DNA of 64,000 nt, taken from Planctomycetota bacterium (GTDB lineage Bacteria; Planctomycetota; UBA1135; GCA-002686595). The DNA lies in the NCBI GenBank assembly GCA_020853575.1, contig JADYYP010000025.1, positions 29,072 through 93,071 on the forward strand, in the 5' to 3' direction. Position numbers and translations under genes: made by a program. How positions within the stretch are numbered: position 1 is the stretch's first letter; the number at the start of each line of letters is the position of its first letter. Under the pieces are notes generated by a model, which made no database searches, was not told where the DNA came from, and saw only the letters and a list, made by a program, of their open reading frames with translations. Below, piece after piece: positions 10,375-19,736 of the stretch.

Positions 10375-11943
10375 CTACTTCTTCTTGGTGTCGCCGGTGT
10401 CCTGGCCGGTCTCGGCGAAGTCCTTCCAGCGCTTGTCGATCTCCTTGTAGGCGTCGACGCCCTGGAGCTCGTAGATCTCCTCGGTCTTGGCGCGCAGATC
10501 GTTGAGGAAGGTGTTCTTGGTGCGCGAGAGGTTGCAGCACTGGCGCAGGAAGAGCTGGCCCTGCAGGCCGTTCTTCTTGGCGATCCAATCGAAGAACGAC
10601 CAGGCCTTGGCCAGATCGCCATCGCCCATCTCGAACAGCGAGCGCGTGAACAGCTTGTCGAGCGTCGAGCCCGCCTGCAGCGCGATCGTGTTGTACCAGT
10701 CGCGCAATCCGATCTGCGCCGTCTTCTCACCGGACTTCTTGGCCTGGTGCACGTACTTGCCGGGCTCCGCCCAGGCCTTGCAGTTGGCCGAGTTGCGCCC
10801 CAGCCACTCCAACGAGATCCACAGGCCACAGGCTTCCTCGAGCCAGTCCTGCTCCATGCCCATGCGACGCTTGTCGAAGTGGATGTTGGCCAACACGTGC
10901 CCGAGGTTGTGGGTGACGATGCCCTCGAGGTCGTTGCCCTCGCCGATGCGCCAGTAGTAGGCGTACTCCGGCGCCATGCCGCGCTGGATGCCGTGCCCTT
11001 CGGAGAGCAGCGACTCCTCCTTGTGCTCGGGCTGGAAGCCCATCTTGTAGAACTTCGTCATGTACGCCTCGGACTTCGGGATGTCGTCGTAGGCGAAGAA
11101 CCACTCGATGAAGGTGTGGTCCTGGATGAAGTCCTCGAAGGTCTCGTCCAGGTACGGGTCGACGAACTCGACGCGCCAACCGTCGATCACTTCCTCGGCC
11201 AGCTCGAGCAGTTGCTTCACGCGCAGCTCGTCGATGCCGTCGCGATAGATGATGCGGCAGTGCATGCTCTCCTGCACCGCGTACTTGTCGGTGCCGCCGC
11301 TGACCTCTTGGGCGACGCGCGTCAGGTCCTCCGGCACGCTGCCGGTCTTGACCGAGTTGCGCGCGGTCTCCAAGCGTGACGCGGTGGCCTCGGTGGCGAG
11401 CTTGCGCTCCTTGGCGAGCTCCTTCTCGAGCTTGAGCGCCGCGCCGGGGTAGCACATCGACTCCAGCCAGCTCTTGAGGCGCTCGCCGCGGAGCAGCACG
11501 CGTTGGTGCGCCACCATCCACGCCGGGCTGCCCTTGGCTTGCGCATTGCGCGCCGCGACGTGGTCTTCGTAGTCGCGGCGACGGTCGGAGTAGTCCTGGG
11601 CGAGGCTCATCAAGGTGCCGTCCTTGCTGAGCAGGATCGTGCCCGCGATCTGGTCGTTGGCGATCGAAACGGTGTCCTTGACGCCATCGAGCTCGCCGGC
11701 CTTGTTGAACTTGTAGGGCACCTTCAGCGGGTCGTCGGAGTTGGCGACGATCACCACCGTCGTGTTGTCCTTGCTGCGCGCCTCGTACTTCTCGCCGACG
11801 AGCATCAGCTCGCCGCCGCGCAGCACGGCGTTGTCCTTGTGCTTGGTGGCGGTTTTCGGGTCCTTGAAGCGGATCGCGATGATGTCCGCCGGGGCCAGGG
11901 TCGAGAGCGTGCACAGGGCGAAGAGGGCGAGGAGGAGTCTCAT
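10375..11943 (-). CDS. secreted metallopeptidase-like protein with degenerate active site
   Basis: A 522-residue exported protein (signal peptide residues 1-19, MRLLLALFALCTLSTLAPA). The middle contains THNLGHVLANIHF, with the His pair of a gluzincin H-E-x-x-H at about 345-349 but Asn where the catalytic Glu should be. A downstream WLEEACGLWISLE (about 365) fits the third zinc ligand region. This suggests a gluzincin fold that may bind metal but not cleave peptides. The N-terminal 130 residues resemble no domain I know; there is a charged, probably helical stretch at about 165-205. It ends in acidic/lysine residues (TGDTKKK). It is divergent from pstS. Function unknown. Confidence 0.68.
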   Translation of the reverse strand: MRLLLALFALCTLSTLAPADIIAIRFKDPKTATKHKDNAVLRGGELMLVGEKYEARSKDNTTVVIVANSDDPLKVPYKFNKAGELDGVKDTVSIANDQIAGTILLSKDGTLMSLAQDYSDRRRDYEDHVAARNAQAKGSPAWMVAHQRVLLRGERLKSWLESMCYPGAALKLEKELAKERKLATEATASRLETARNSVKTGSVPEDLTRVAQEVSGGTDKYAVQESMHCRIIYRDGIDELRVKQLLELAEEVIDGWRVEFVDPYLDETFEDFIQDHTFIEWFFAYDDIPKSEAYMTKFYKMGFQPEHKEESLLSEGHGIQRGMAPEYAYYWRIGEGNDLEGIVTHNLGHVLANIHFDKRRMGMEQDWLEEACGLWISLEWLGRNSANCKAWAEPGKYVHQAKKSGEKTAQIGLRDWYNTIALQAGSTLDKLFTRSLFEMGDGDLAKAWSFFDWIAKKNGLQGQLFLRQCCNLSRTKNTFLNDLRAKTEEIYELQGVDAYKEIDKRWKDFAETGQDTGDTKKK

Positions 11944-12089
11944 TGGGGTGGGCCCGCAGCGTCGATGGGGCCACCAGAATCCTAGCGAGCGCTCCAGCTC
12001 GCTCCTGGGCCTTTGTCCGCGTCTTTAGCGTTTCTTGACCGAGCGGCGCGACGCTTCCGGGCAACAACCACGGACCTGGAGAACGCGCA

Positions 12090-13100
12090 ATGAATCGAAA
12101 GCTGTTCGCGAACCTGTGCGCCACCGCGCTGCTCGCTGCGAGCGCCCTGGCTCAAACCGTCAAGCTCGACCCCAAGCTGCCCGAGTACAAGCCGGTCGAG
12201 GGCGTGTCGGGCGCGGTCAAGAGCGTCGGCTCGGACACGATGAACAACCTGATGACGCTGTGGGCCGAGGGCTTCCGCTCGATGTACCCCAACGTCGCGA
12301 TCGAGGTCGAGGGCAAGGGCTCGTCGACGGCACCGCCGGCCCTGATCGCCGGCACCGCCAGCTTCGGCCCGATGTCGCGGCCGATGAAGGACAAGGAGCT
12401 GGCCGACTTCGAGAAGGCCTTCGGCTACAAGCCGCTCGCCCTGCCGACCTCGATCGACATGCTCGCGGTCTACGTCCACAAGGACAACCCGATCAAGTCC
12501 CTGACGATGCAGCAGGTCGACGCGATCTTCTCGAAGACACGCAACGGCGGTCAGCAGAACGAGATCGCGAAGTGGGGCGAGCTGGGTCTCACCGGCGAGT
12601 GGGCCGACAAGCCGATCAGCCTCTACGGCCGCAACAGTGCCTCCGGCACCTACGGCTACTTCAAGGAGCACGCGCTGTTCAAGGGCGACTTCAAGGACTC
12701 GGTCAAGGAGCAACCCGGGAGCTCGTCGGTGGTGCAGGGCGTGGCCTCGGACAAGTTCGCGATCGGCTACAGCGGCATCGGCTACATCACGGCCGACGTG
12801 CGCGCTGTTCCGCTGGCGCTCGACGCCAAGAGCGCGCCGGTCGAGGCCAAGCCCGAGAACGCCTACACCGGCACTTATCCGATGGCGCGCTTCCTGTACG
12901 CCTACGTCAACTACAAGCCGGGCACGCAGCTCGACCCGCTGCGGCGCGAGTTCATCCGCTACGTGTTCAGCCGCCAGGGCCAGGCCGATGTGGTCAAGGA
13001 CGGCTACTTCCCGGTGACCGCGCCGATCGCGCTCAAGGCGCTGCAATCGGTCGGACTCGACGTCGCCGCGGTCCCCGCGGGCTCACCCAAGAATCCCTGA
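12090..13100 (+). CDS. pstS: phosphate ABC transporter substrate-binding protein PstS
   Basis: A 336-residue periplasmic binding protein with a signal peptide (residues 1-21). The phosphate-binding signature VGSDTM is at 46-51, KGSST follows at about 79, and GRNSASGTYGYF at about 181. It captures inorganic phosphate for the PstCAB importer encoded directly downstream. GGAG sits 11 nt before the ATG. A weak hairpin lies between it and pstC, as is common where pstS is made in excess. I looked for a Pho box in the 147 bp upstream and did not recognise one. Its length is typical for the family. Confidence 0.95.
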   Translation: MNRKLFANLCATALLAASALAQTVKLDPKLPEYKPVEGVSGAVKSVGSDTMNNLMTLWAEGFRSMYPNVAIEVEGKGSSTAPPALIAGTASFGPMSRPMKDKELADFEKAFGYKPLALPTSIDMLAVYVHKDNPIKSLTMQQVDAIFSKTRNGGQQNEIAKWGELGLTGEWADKPISLYGRNSASGTYGYFKEHALFKGDFKDSVKEQPGSSSVVQGVASDKFAIGYSGIGYITADVRAVPLALDAKSAPVEAKPENAYTGTYPMARFLYAYVNYKPGTQLDPLRREFIRYVFSRQGQADVVKDGYFPVTAPIALKALQSVGLDVAAVPAGSPKNP

Positions 13101-13140
13101 ACGCGTGCTCGCGACGAGCGCACCCGCAGTCACAGCGCGC

Positions 13141-13167
13141 GGAGGCCGGCGTCTGCCGTCGGTCTCC
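13141..13167 (+). terminator. intercistronic stem-loop pstS-pstC
   Basis: Arms 13141-13150 and 13158-13167 form a 10-bp stem with two G-U pairs and a 7-nt loop GTCTGCC. It could attenuate read-through from pstS into pstC or protect the pstS 3' end. The loop contains CTGCC, as do all five loops of the RNA candidate at 31.2 kb. Confidence 0.4.
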
Positions 13168-13190
13168 GCTCGCTGCATCGAGGGGCGAGC

Positions 13191-15791
13191 GTGAATCCCG
13201 ACCCGAATTCACCGCGCACCAAGCGCGCGCGCAAGACGCGCACGACTCGCCCGAGCGTGAAGCGCGTCGAAACCCTGGCGCGCCTGGTGGTCACGCTCGG
13301 CGGCGGCGCGACGATCCTCGCCGTCGCCACCATCTGCCTGTTCTTGGTGTGGGTGGTCGTGCCGATGTTCCGCGGCGCGGAGCTCGCAGCCTCCGGTGAG
13401 GTGCACGAGCACGCGCTCTCCGCCGCGCGACCGGTGCACACCGGTGTCGACGAGTACCGCCAATTGTCGTGGACGGTGTTCTCCGATGGCGCTCTCGAGG
13501 TGCACGCGCTCGCGCACGGCCAGCTACTCGAGCGCTCGCTGCTCTTCGACGGCGTTGCTCCGACTTGCAGCGCCTACAACGTCGAGGACGGGAGCTTGGC
13601 CTTCGGTTTCGCCGACGGACGCGCGCTGTTGGGCCGAGTCGTGTTCGCCACGGCGTTCGCCGGCGAATCCGAGGTCACCCCCGAGTTGCGCCAGCTCTCG
13701 AGCGGCGAGTCGCGCGTGGATGGCGCTGGGCTCGTCGAGCGCACGCCCGAGGGCCAGCTGCGCCGCACGCAGCTCGAGCTGCAGTTCGACGCGCCGCTCG
13801 AGCTCGGAACGCCATTGGTCGCGATCGACGCGACGAGCCTGACCAACGGCGTGGCCGTGTGCGCGCTGACTTCCGAAGGTCAGTTGACGCTCAACGCCGG
13901 ACGCAAGACGACGAATTTGCTCACGGGCGAGGAGACGTTGCAGCTCACGCGTTGCGTGCTGCCCTACCGGCCCGCGCCCAGCGGCGCTGCGCCACTCGCG
14001 GTCAAGCTCACGGCCGGCGGCGACAACGTGCTCGCGATCTGGCGTGACGGGCGCTGCGTACGCTACGACGCCCGCGATTTCGAGGCGCCGACCGAGGCCG
14101 AGGTCCTTGATTTGGTGCCCGAGCAGGACGCAACGGTCACGGCGCTCGACTTCGTCATCGGCAAGCGCACGCTGATCGTCGGCGACTCGTTGGGCCGCGT
14201 GCGCGGGTGGTTCCGCATCAAGCCCGACGCCGCGGAGACGCGCGACGGCGCGCGCACCGTGTGCGGACACGAATTCGCGCTGGAAGCGAGCCCGGTGAGC
14301 GCGCTCGCGCCCTCGGCAGCCTCGCGCACGTTCGCCATCGGCTACGGCAACGGTCGAGCGCACTTGGTGTACATGACCACCGAGCGCGTGTTGGGCACGA
14401 CGAGCACCGCCGACGGCAGCGCGCTCGCGACCTTGGCTCTCGCGCCTCGCGAGAACGCGCTCGTGGCGCGCACCGCGGACGCGCTGATGCGTTGGGACGT
14501 GGAGTGCGAGCACCCAGAGGTCAGTCTCGCGGGCTTGTTCGCGCCGGTGTGGTACGAGAACTACCCGCGCGCGGAGCACGTCTGGCAATCGTCGAGCGGC
14601 ACCGACGACTTCGAGCCCAAGCTGGGGCTGATTCCGCTGGTCTTCGGCACGCTCAAGGCGACGCTCTACTCGATGCTGTTCGGCGTGCCGCTGGCGCTCT
14701 TGGCGGCCATCTTCTCGAGTGAGTTCCTCGACAAGCGCCTGCGCGTGGGGGTCAAGTCGACGATCGAGGTGATGGCGAGCTTGCCGAGCGTGGTGCTCGG
14801 CTTCTTGTCGGCGATCGTGATCGCGCCGGTGGTCCAGGGGCTCCTGATCGAGACCTTGACGGCGCTGTACATGCTGCCCGTTGCGCTGCTGTGCGGGGCC
14901 TACGCGTGGCAGCTCTTGCCTCAGCGCTGGTCGGTGCGCGCGCAGGGCTGGCCACGCTTCGTCGGGATCGCGCTGATGTTGCCTGTGGGCATCGCCGCCG
15001 CGCTGCTGCTGGGCCCGCCGGTCGAGCGCTTGCTGTTCGCCGGCGACATCGAAGCCTGGCTGCACGGCAGCCACGGCTCGGCCCTCGGCGGCTGGGTGTT
15101 CTTCCTGATTCCGCTCGGCGCGGCGTCGATGGCGCTGCTCTCGGGGCGCTTCGTCGCGCCGTACTTCCGCCGCATCTCGCGCTCTTGGTCGCGAGCGAGC
15201 TGCGCGCGCCTCGACCTCGCGCGTTTCGCGCTCAGCGTCGTGGGCACGCTGGCGCTCGCTCTCGCGGCGGGATTCGCGCTCGACTCCGCGGGCATCGATC
15301 CGCGTGGAGGAATCGTCGACACCTACGTGCAGCGCAACGCGCTCGTCGTGGGGTTCATCATGGGCTTCGCGATCATCCCGATCATCTACACGCTGGCCGA
15401 GGACGCGCTCACCAGCGTGCCCGAGCACCTGCGGCTGGCATCGCTGGGCGCGGGGGCCACGCCCTGGCAGACGGCGGTGCGCGTGATCGTGCCCACGGCC
15501 GCGAGCGGCTTGTTCTCGGCGATCATGGTCGGGCTGGGCCGCGCGGTGGGCGAGACCATGATCGTGCTGATGGCCGCGGGCAATACGCCGCTGCTCGAGT
15601 GGAACGCGTTCTCGGGCTTTCGCACGCTCTCGGCCAACATCGCGGTCGAGTTGCCCGAGGCGGTCGAGGGCTCGACGCACTACCGCACGCTGTTCCTCGC
15701 GGCGCTGACGCTGTTCGTGATGACGTTCGTCGTCAACACCGCGGCGGAGATCGTGCGCCAACGCTTCAGGAAGCGAGCGTTCCAGCTGTGA
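13191..15791 (+). CDS. pstC: phosphate ABC transporter permease PstC with large beta-propeller-like insertion
   Basis: An 866-residue permease, against about 310-320 in the usual PstC. TM1 lies near residues 33-56. Then comes an extracytoplasmic region of about 400 residues with repeated short beta-strand/WD40-like units (e.g. VTALDFVIGKRTLIVGDSLGRVRGW). The transport domain follows, about residues 480-850, with the coupling-loop segment LRLASLGAGATPWQTAVRVI and GRAVGETMIVLMAAG. Enlarged PstC forms exist in some Gram-negative bacteria. The GTG start at 13191 precedes a basic N-terminus. The stop overlaps the pstA start (GTGA), so the two subunits are coupled. It forms the phosphate channel with PstA. 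Confidence 0.9.
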   Translation: MNPDPNSPRTKRARKTRTTRPSVKRVETLARLVVTLGGGATILAVATICLFLVWVVVPMFRGAELAASGEVHEHALSAARPVHTGVDEYRQLSWTVFSDGALEVHALAHGQLLERSLLFDGVAPTCSAYNVEDGSLAFGFADGRALLGRVVFATAFAGESEVTPELRQLSSGESRVDGAGLVERTPEGQLRRTQLELQFDAPLELGTPLVAIDATSLTNGVAVCALTSEGQLTLNAGRKTTNLLTGEETLQLTRCVLPYRPAPSGAAPLAVKLTAGGDNVLAIWRDGRCVRYDARDFEAPTEAEVLDLVPEQDATVTALDFVIGKRTLIVGDSLGRVRGWFRIKPDAAETRDGARTVCGHEFALEASPVSALAPSAASRTFAIGYGNGRAHLVYMTTERVLGTTSTADGSALATLALAPRENALVARTADALMRWDVECEHPEVSLAGLFAPVWYENYPRAEHVWQSSSGTDDFEPKLGLIPLVFGTLKATLYSMLFGVPLALLAAIFSSEFLDKRLRVGVKSTIEVMASLPSVVLGFLSAIVIAPVVQGLLIETLTALYMLPVALLCGAYAWQLLPQRWSVRAQGWPRFVGIALMLPVGIAAALLLGPPVERLLFAGDIEAWLHGSHGSALGGWVFFLIPLGAASMALLSGRFVAPYFRRISRSWSRASCARLDLARFALSVVGTLALALAAGFALDSAGIDPRGGIVDTYVQRNALVVGFIMGFAIIPIIYTLAEDALTSVPEHLRLASLGAGATPWQTAVRVIVPTAASGLFSAIMVGLGRAVGETMIVLMAAGNTPLLEWNAFSGFRTLSANIAVELPEAVEGSTHYRTLFLAALTLFVMTFVVNTAAEIVRQRFRKRAFQL

Positions 15792-17545
15792 GCCCGACCA
15801 CGACCACGGAAGCGAGCGCCGAGCGCAAGCTCGCGCGCCGTCGCGGCGCCGGCCAGCGAAGGACCTCGCTGTTCGCGCACGGTGAGCCGCTGGTCTGGCT
15901 GACCGGCGGAGCGCTGGCGCTCGCGGTGGTGATGATCCTCGGGCTGCTGTTGCTCGTCTTGCGCCAGGGTCTGCCCACGTTCTGGCCCTCCGAGGTCGTG
16001 CAGGTCTCGACCGTCGCGGGTGGCGTGCATGCGGGCGAGGTCGCGGACGTCGACGTGTATCGGCCCGAGGCACACGTGCTCGACGCGCTTCCCGAAGCGG
16101 TGGCGGCGCGCGCACGCGCGTCGTTGGCCGAGCGCGACGGCCTGTCCGAGCGTCGCATGTTGCGCACGGGCAACTACGAGCTGACGGGCACGCACTACAC
16201 CTGGGTCAGCGACTTCGAGCTCGCCGAGGAAACGCGTCCGGAGTGGATCTTGGTCGTCGAGCGCCTCGAGAACGGGCGCTTCTACGGGACCCCGCGCTCG
16301 ATCGCGGTCCAAGGCACGACGACCGAGGGTGACGCGCAGCTGGTGTGGGACCAATTCGAGCGCCACCACGACGCCGCGCGCGAGCGCTGGCAGGTCAAGC
16401 GCGAGCTCGAAACCGTCGAGATCGGCGAGGTCAACCGGCTCATCGAGGCCGCGCGGCTCGAGCTGCGCGAGGTCGAGCTGGCGCACGGCGTCGACTCCGA
16501 GCCGTGGCGCGCGGCCCAGCGCGAGCTCGAGCAACGGACGCACTCCGCCGAAGCCGAGTTCCAACGCTTGCGCCGGGAAATCGATGCGCTGACCGAGGCC
16601 GGTCGCGGTTCGACGCTGACGCTGGTGTCGGCCGATGGCGCTTCCACGACGCTCGCGCTCGAAGAAATCGTGCGCGCCTATCCGGCGAATCGTCTGTCGA
16701 CCGCGGAGCGCATCGGCGTGTACCTGTCGCGCCTGGCGGAGTTCCTGTTCGACGAGCCGCGCGAGGCGAACAGCGAGGGCGGCGTGTTCCCCGCGATGTT
16801 CGGCACGGTGCTGATGACCTTGATCATGGCCGTGCTGGTGGTGCCCTTCGGCGTGCTGGCCGCGCTCTACCTGCGCGAGTACGCCAAGCCCGGCGCGGTG
16901 GTCAGCGCCGTGCGCATCGCGATCAACAACTTGGCGGGGGTGCCGAGCATCGTGTTCGGCGTCTTCGGACTGGGCTTCTTCTGCTACATCGTCGGCGCCA
17001 ACGTCGACGAGTTGCTGTTCTCCGCGAAGTTGCCCACGCCGACCTACGGCAAGGGCGGGCTGATGTGGGCCTCGCTGACCTTGGCGCTGCTCACGCTGCC
17101 GGTCGTGATCGTGCCCACGGAGGAGGCGCTCTCGGCCGTGCCGCGCTCGATGCGCGAAGGCTCGTTCGCTTGCGGGGCGACCAAGTGGCAGACCATCTGG
17201 CGCATCGTCCTGCCTCGCGCCCTGCCCGGCATCATGACCGGCATGATCCTGGCGCTGGCGCGCGGCGCCGGCGAGGTGGCGCCGTTGATGTTGGTCGGCG
17301 CGGTCAAGCTCGCGCCCGAGTTGCCGCTGGACACGCACTGGCCGTTCCTGCACCCCGAGCGCAGTTTCATGCACTTGGGCTTCCACATCTACGACCTCGG
17401 GTTCCAGAGCCAGAACAGCGAGGCCGCCAAGCCGATGGTGTACACCACGACACTGCTCCTGATCGGCATCGTCGTGGCGCTCAACGTCCTCGCGATCTGG
17501 ATCCGCGCACGCTTGCGCCGACGATTCCAAGGGAGCCAACTATGA
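15788..17545 (+). CDS. pstA: phosphate ABC transporter permease PstA with coiled-coil insertion
   Basis: A 585-residue permease, about twice the usual PstA length. TM1 is near residues 36-60. The extra part, about 65-330, contains a charged helical stretch ([20 protein letters not shown] to about 270) predicted by eye to be coiled coil. The core transport domain is at the C-terminus, with [39 protein letters not shown] and the coupling motif [21 protein letters not shown] at 15788 overlaps the pstC stop and the final TGA overlaps the pstB ATG, so pstC-pstA-pstB are coupled. The paired enlargement with PstC suggests that the two periplasmic inserts contact each other or PstS (inference). Confidence 0.9.
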   Translation: MSPTTTTEASAERKLARRRGAGQRRTSLFAHGEPLVWLTGGALALAVVMILGLLLLVLRQGLPTFWPSEVVQVSTVAGGVHAGEVADVDVYRPEAHVLDALPEAVAARARASLAERDGLSERRMLRTGNYELTGTHYTWVSDFELAEETRPEWILVVERLENGRFYGTPRSIAVQGTTTEGDAQLVWDQFERHHDAARERWQVKRELETVEIGEVNRLIEAARLELREVELAHGVDSEPWRAAQRELEQRTHSAEAEFQRLRREIDALTEAGRGSTLTLVSADGASTTLALEEIVRAYPANRLSTAERIGVYLSRLAEFLFDEPREANSEGGVFPAMFGTVLMTLIMAVLVVPFGVLAALYLREYAKPGAVVSAVRIAINNLAGVPSIVFGVFGLGFFCYIVGANVDELLFSAKLPTPTYGKGGLMWASLTLALLTLPVVIVPTEEALSAVPRSMREGSFACGATKWQTIWRIVLPRALPGIMTGMILALARGAGEVAPLMLVGAVKLAPELPLDTHWPFLHPERSFMHLGFHIYDLGFQSQNSEAAKPMVYTTTLLLIGIVVALNVLAIWIRARLRRRFQGSQL

Positions 17546-18471
17546 TCGCCCAGTCGCGTGCGCTCGCGCTCGAGCGCGCCACCCTCGCCCCCGGACATTC
17601 CGAGCCCCACGCACGCGTGCCCATGACGACCGCGAACCCGCTGTCTGGCCGCGTCTTCGAAGCGATCGGCCGCAACCAACCGTTCACGCCCGAGACGCAC
17701 GCGGCGCTGGCGAGCGAGGAGCTCGTGCTCGAGATCGAGCGCTTCGATCTGTGGTACGGCAAGTCGCGCGCGCTGCACGCGATCTCGATGGCGGTCCCGC
17801 GCGGCAAGGTGACGGCGATGATCGGACCCTCGGGTTGCGGCAAGTCGACCCTGCTGCGCTCGGTCAACCGCATGAACGACCTGATCGACAGCGTGCGCAT
17901 CGCGGGCGAGATGCGGCTCAACGGCGACCCGATCTACGCGCCGGGCCAAGACGTGATCGAGCTGCGCAAGCGCATCGGCATGGTGTTCCAGAAGCCCAAT
18001 CCGTTCCCGATGAGCATCTTCGAGAACGTGATCTACCCGCTGCGCATCGACGGCGAGCGCGACAAGCACGTGCTGGCCGGAGTGTGCGAGTCCAGCCTGC
18101 GCGGCGCGGGGCTGTGGGACGAGGTCAAGGACCGCTTGAACGACAGCGCGTTGCGGCTTTCCGGAGGTCAGCAGCAGCGCTTGTGCATCGCGCGCGCGAT
18201 CTCGGCCGAGCCCGAGGTGTTGCTGCTCGACGAGCCCTGCTCGGCGCTCGATCCGATCGCCACCGGCCGCATCGAGGACCTGATCGAGGAGCTCAAGGGC
18301 AACTACTCGATCTTGATGGTCACGCACAACATGCAGCAGGCGGCGCGCACCAGCGACTACACGGCGTTCATGTACCTGGGGCGCCTGGTCGAGTACGGGC
18401 CGACCGACGACATTTTCCTGCAGCCGCACCTGAAAGAGACCGAGGACTACATCTCGGGCCGCTTCGGCTAG
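17542..18471 (+). CDS. pstB: phosphate ABC transporter ATP-binding protein PstB
   Basis: A 309-residue ABC ATPase. Walker [10 protein letters not shown] is at residues 95-103, followed by the Q-loop in [12 protein letters not shown], signature LSGGQQQR, Walker [13 protein letters not shown] and the H-loop in [11 protein letters not shown]. All are intact and typical of PstB. The core is normal; about 60 extra N-terminal residues of low similarity precede it, and an internal ATG at residue 28 could be a later start. GGGAG sits before the ATG at 17542. It powers phosphate import through PstCA. No phoU or PhoB/PhoR gene follows, so the regulatory part of the system lies elsewhere. Confidence 0.95.
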   Translation: MIAQSRALALERATLAPGHSEPHARVPMTTANPLSGRVFEAIGRNQPFTPETHAALASEELVLEIERFDLWYGKSRALHAISMAVPRGKVTAMIGPSGCGKSTLLRSVNRMNDLIDSVRIAGEMRLNGDPIYAPGQDVIELRKRIGMVFQKPNPFPMSIFENVIYPLRIDGERDKHVLAGVCESSLRGAGLWDEVKDRLNDSALRLSGGQQQRLCIARAISAEPEVLLLDEPCSALDPIATGRIEDLIEELKGNYSILMVTHNMQQAARTSDYTAFMYLGRLVEYGPTDDIFLQPHLKETEDYISGRFG

Positions 18472-18473
18472 CC

Positions 18474-18516
18474 GCGCGGGCGTTGCCCGCTCGCTGGCCA
18501 GCTCGCTGGCCCGCGC
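18474..18516 (+). terminator. possible terminator after pstB
   Basis: A compact hairpin (18476-18481 with 18485-18490, loop GTT) directly follows the pstB stop. An alternative longer pairing links 18474-18481 with 18509-18516 around a short palindrome. There is no T-run, so the call is weak. Confidence 0.35.
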
Positions 18517-18535
18517 CGGCGCGTGGGGGCCGTGG

Positions 18536-18541
18536 TATCGT
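18536..18541 (+). promoter_or_regulatory. -10-like TATCGT upstream of secreted protein gene
   Basis: TATCGT followed by TGGA lies 65 nt before the ATG at 18607. A similar TATCGT-GGA occurs at 45866 before another secreted gene with the same C-terminal module. No matching -35 is visible. Confidence 0.3.
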
Positions 18542-18606
18542 TGGACGCGGCCGTGCGAGCAGGAATCGCGCGGCACCGTCGTCTCTAGCTCTCCTCAGGA
18601 GTCGCC

Positions 18607-19662
18607 ATGCGTCTGTTGCTCAAGGCCGCGCTCTCGCTCGCCCTGTCCGCCGTTGCCACCGCGCAATCCGAGTTGACCTTCACGATCAACCAAGCGCAGT
18701 CGAACTTCACCTGGAGTGGCACGAGCACCCTGGGAGCGATCGTCGGCAACCCCTCGACGGCCTTCCAAATGAGCGGCACGACGAGCGTGCGAACCTATCC
18801 GCTGGGCAGCGACGCGCTCGACTCGGCGGACATGCCGGGCAACGGCGACGCGGCGGTCGTCCCCGACCTGCACGGCAAGATCAACAACATCCTGCCGTTC
18901 CTCCCGCCGCTGGCGACGATCGACATCACCAACCTGCATCTCAAGGTCAACGCGACGCAGTTCTTCGTCGCCACCAACGGCGCCTTCTCGACCTCGATGA
19001 GCTTGACCGCGATCTCGGGCACCATGACCGTGACGCCGTTGGGCTCGGCAGCGTCGAATCAGAACCTCGCCGGCATGGCGTCGACGCCCCAGGCACAGTC
19101 GGGCACGCTGACCCAAGCGAGCACGACGCTGAACCTCGTGCTGCCGGTCAACACGACCTTCCCGTTCTCCGACCCGACGTCTGGCGCCTCGGGCTCGATC
19201 ACCATCACCGGCACGCTGCGCGCGGCTTGGACTTGCCCGACGCCCACGACCTACTGCACCGCCAAGACGAATTCACTGGGATGCGTGCCGGCAATCGGCT
19301 CGAGCGGCAGCGCGAGCTGGACCAGCGCCGCGCCGTTCACCGTCAGCGCCACCAACGAGCTCAATCAGAAGAGCGGGCTGTTGTTCTTCGGCTTCGCGGC
19401 CTCGAGCGCGCCCTTCCAGGGCGGCACCAAGTGCGTGGCCTCGCCCACCCTGCGCACCGGCGCCCAAAGCTCCGGCGGCAGCGTCCTGGGCAGCGATTGC
19501 AGCGGCACCTACGCGTTCGAGCTCAACTCCCTGATCCAGTCGCACACCATTCCGGCGCTGATCCCGGGCGAGGAGCTCTTCGCCCAAGTCTGGTCGCGCG
19601 ACCCCGGCAGCGCCTCGACCACCAACCTGACCGACGCCTTGCGCTTCACGATTTGCCACTAG
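18607..19662 (+). CDS. secreted protein with C-terminal Cys module (type A)
   Basis: A 351-residue exported protein: signal peptide residues 1-20 (ALSAVATAQ). A Ser/Thr/Asn-rich beta domain follows, about 21-215, with no family I recognise. From 19252 the shared C-terminal module begins with YCTAKTNSLGC; it continues with PFQGGTKCVASPTLR, SGG, DCSGTY and VWSRDP, and ends TNLTDALRFTICH. Four or more Cys in the module are conserved among the window's relatives and likely form disulfides outside the cell. AGGAG precedes the ATG. It follows the pst operon but has its own upstream gap. Function unknown; cell-surface or secreted structural protein is likely. Confidence 0.8.
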   Translation: MRLLLKAALSLALSAVATAQSELTFTINQAQSNFTWSGTSTLGAIVGNPSTAFQMSGTTSVRTYPLGSDALDSADMPGNGDAAVVPDLHGKINNILPFLPPLATIDITNLHLKVNATQFFVATNGAFSTSMSLTAISGTMTVTPLGSAASNQNLAGMASTPQAQSGTLTQASTTLNLVLPVNTTFPFSDPTSGASGSITITGTLRAAWTCPTPTTYCTAKTNSLGCVPAIGSSGSASWTSAAPFTVSATNELNQKSGLLFFGFAASSAPFQGGTKCVASPTLRTGAQSSGGSVLGSDCSGTYAFELNSLIQSHTIPALIPGEELFAQVWSRDPGSASTTNLTDALRFTICH

Positions 19663-19736
19663 GCCCCGGGGACGCGCGCGGTTTTCGAGAGTTCGGTGCA
19701 CTCCGGCGCGCGCTCCGCTGCACCCTGGGGGGACGC

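Noticed and set aside
11944..12089. Pho box upstream of pstS
   Set aside because: No pair of CTGTCAT-like direct repeats at 11-nt spacing was recognised; absence of evidence only, as planctomycete PhoB sites may differ.
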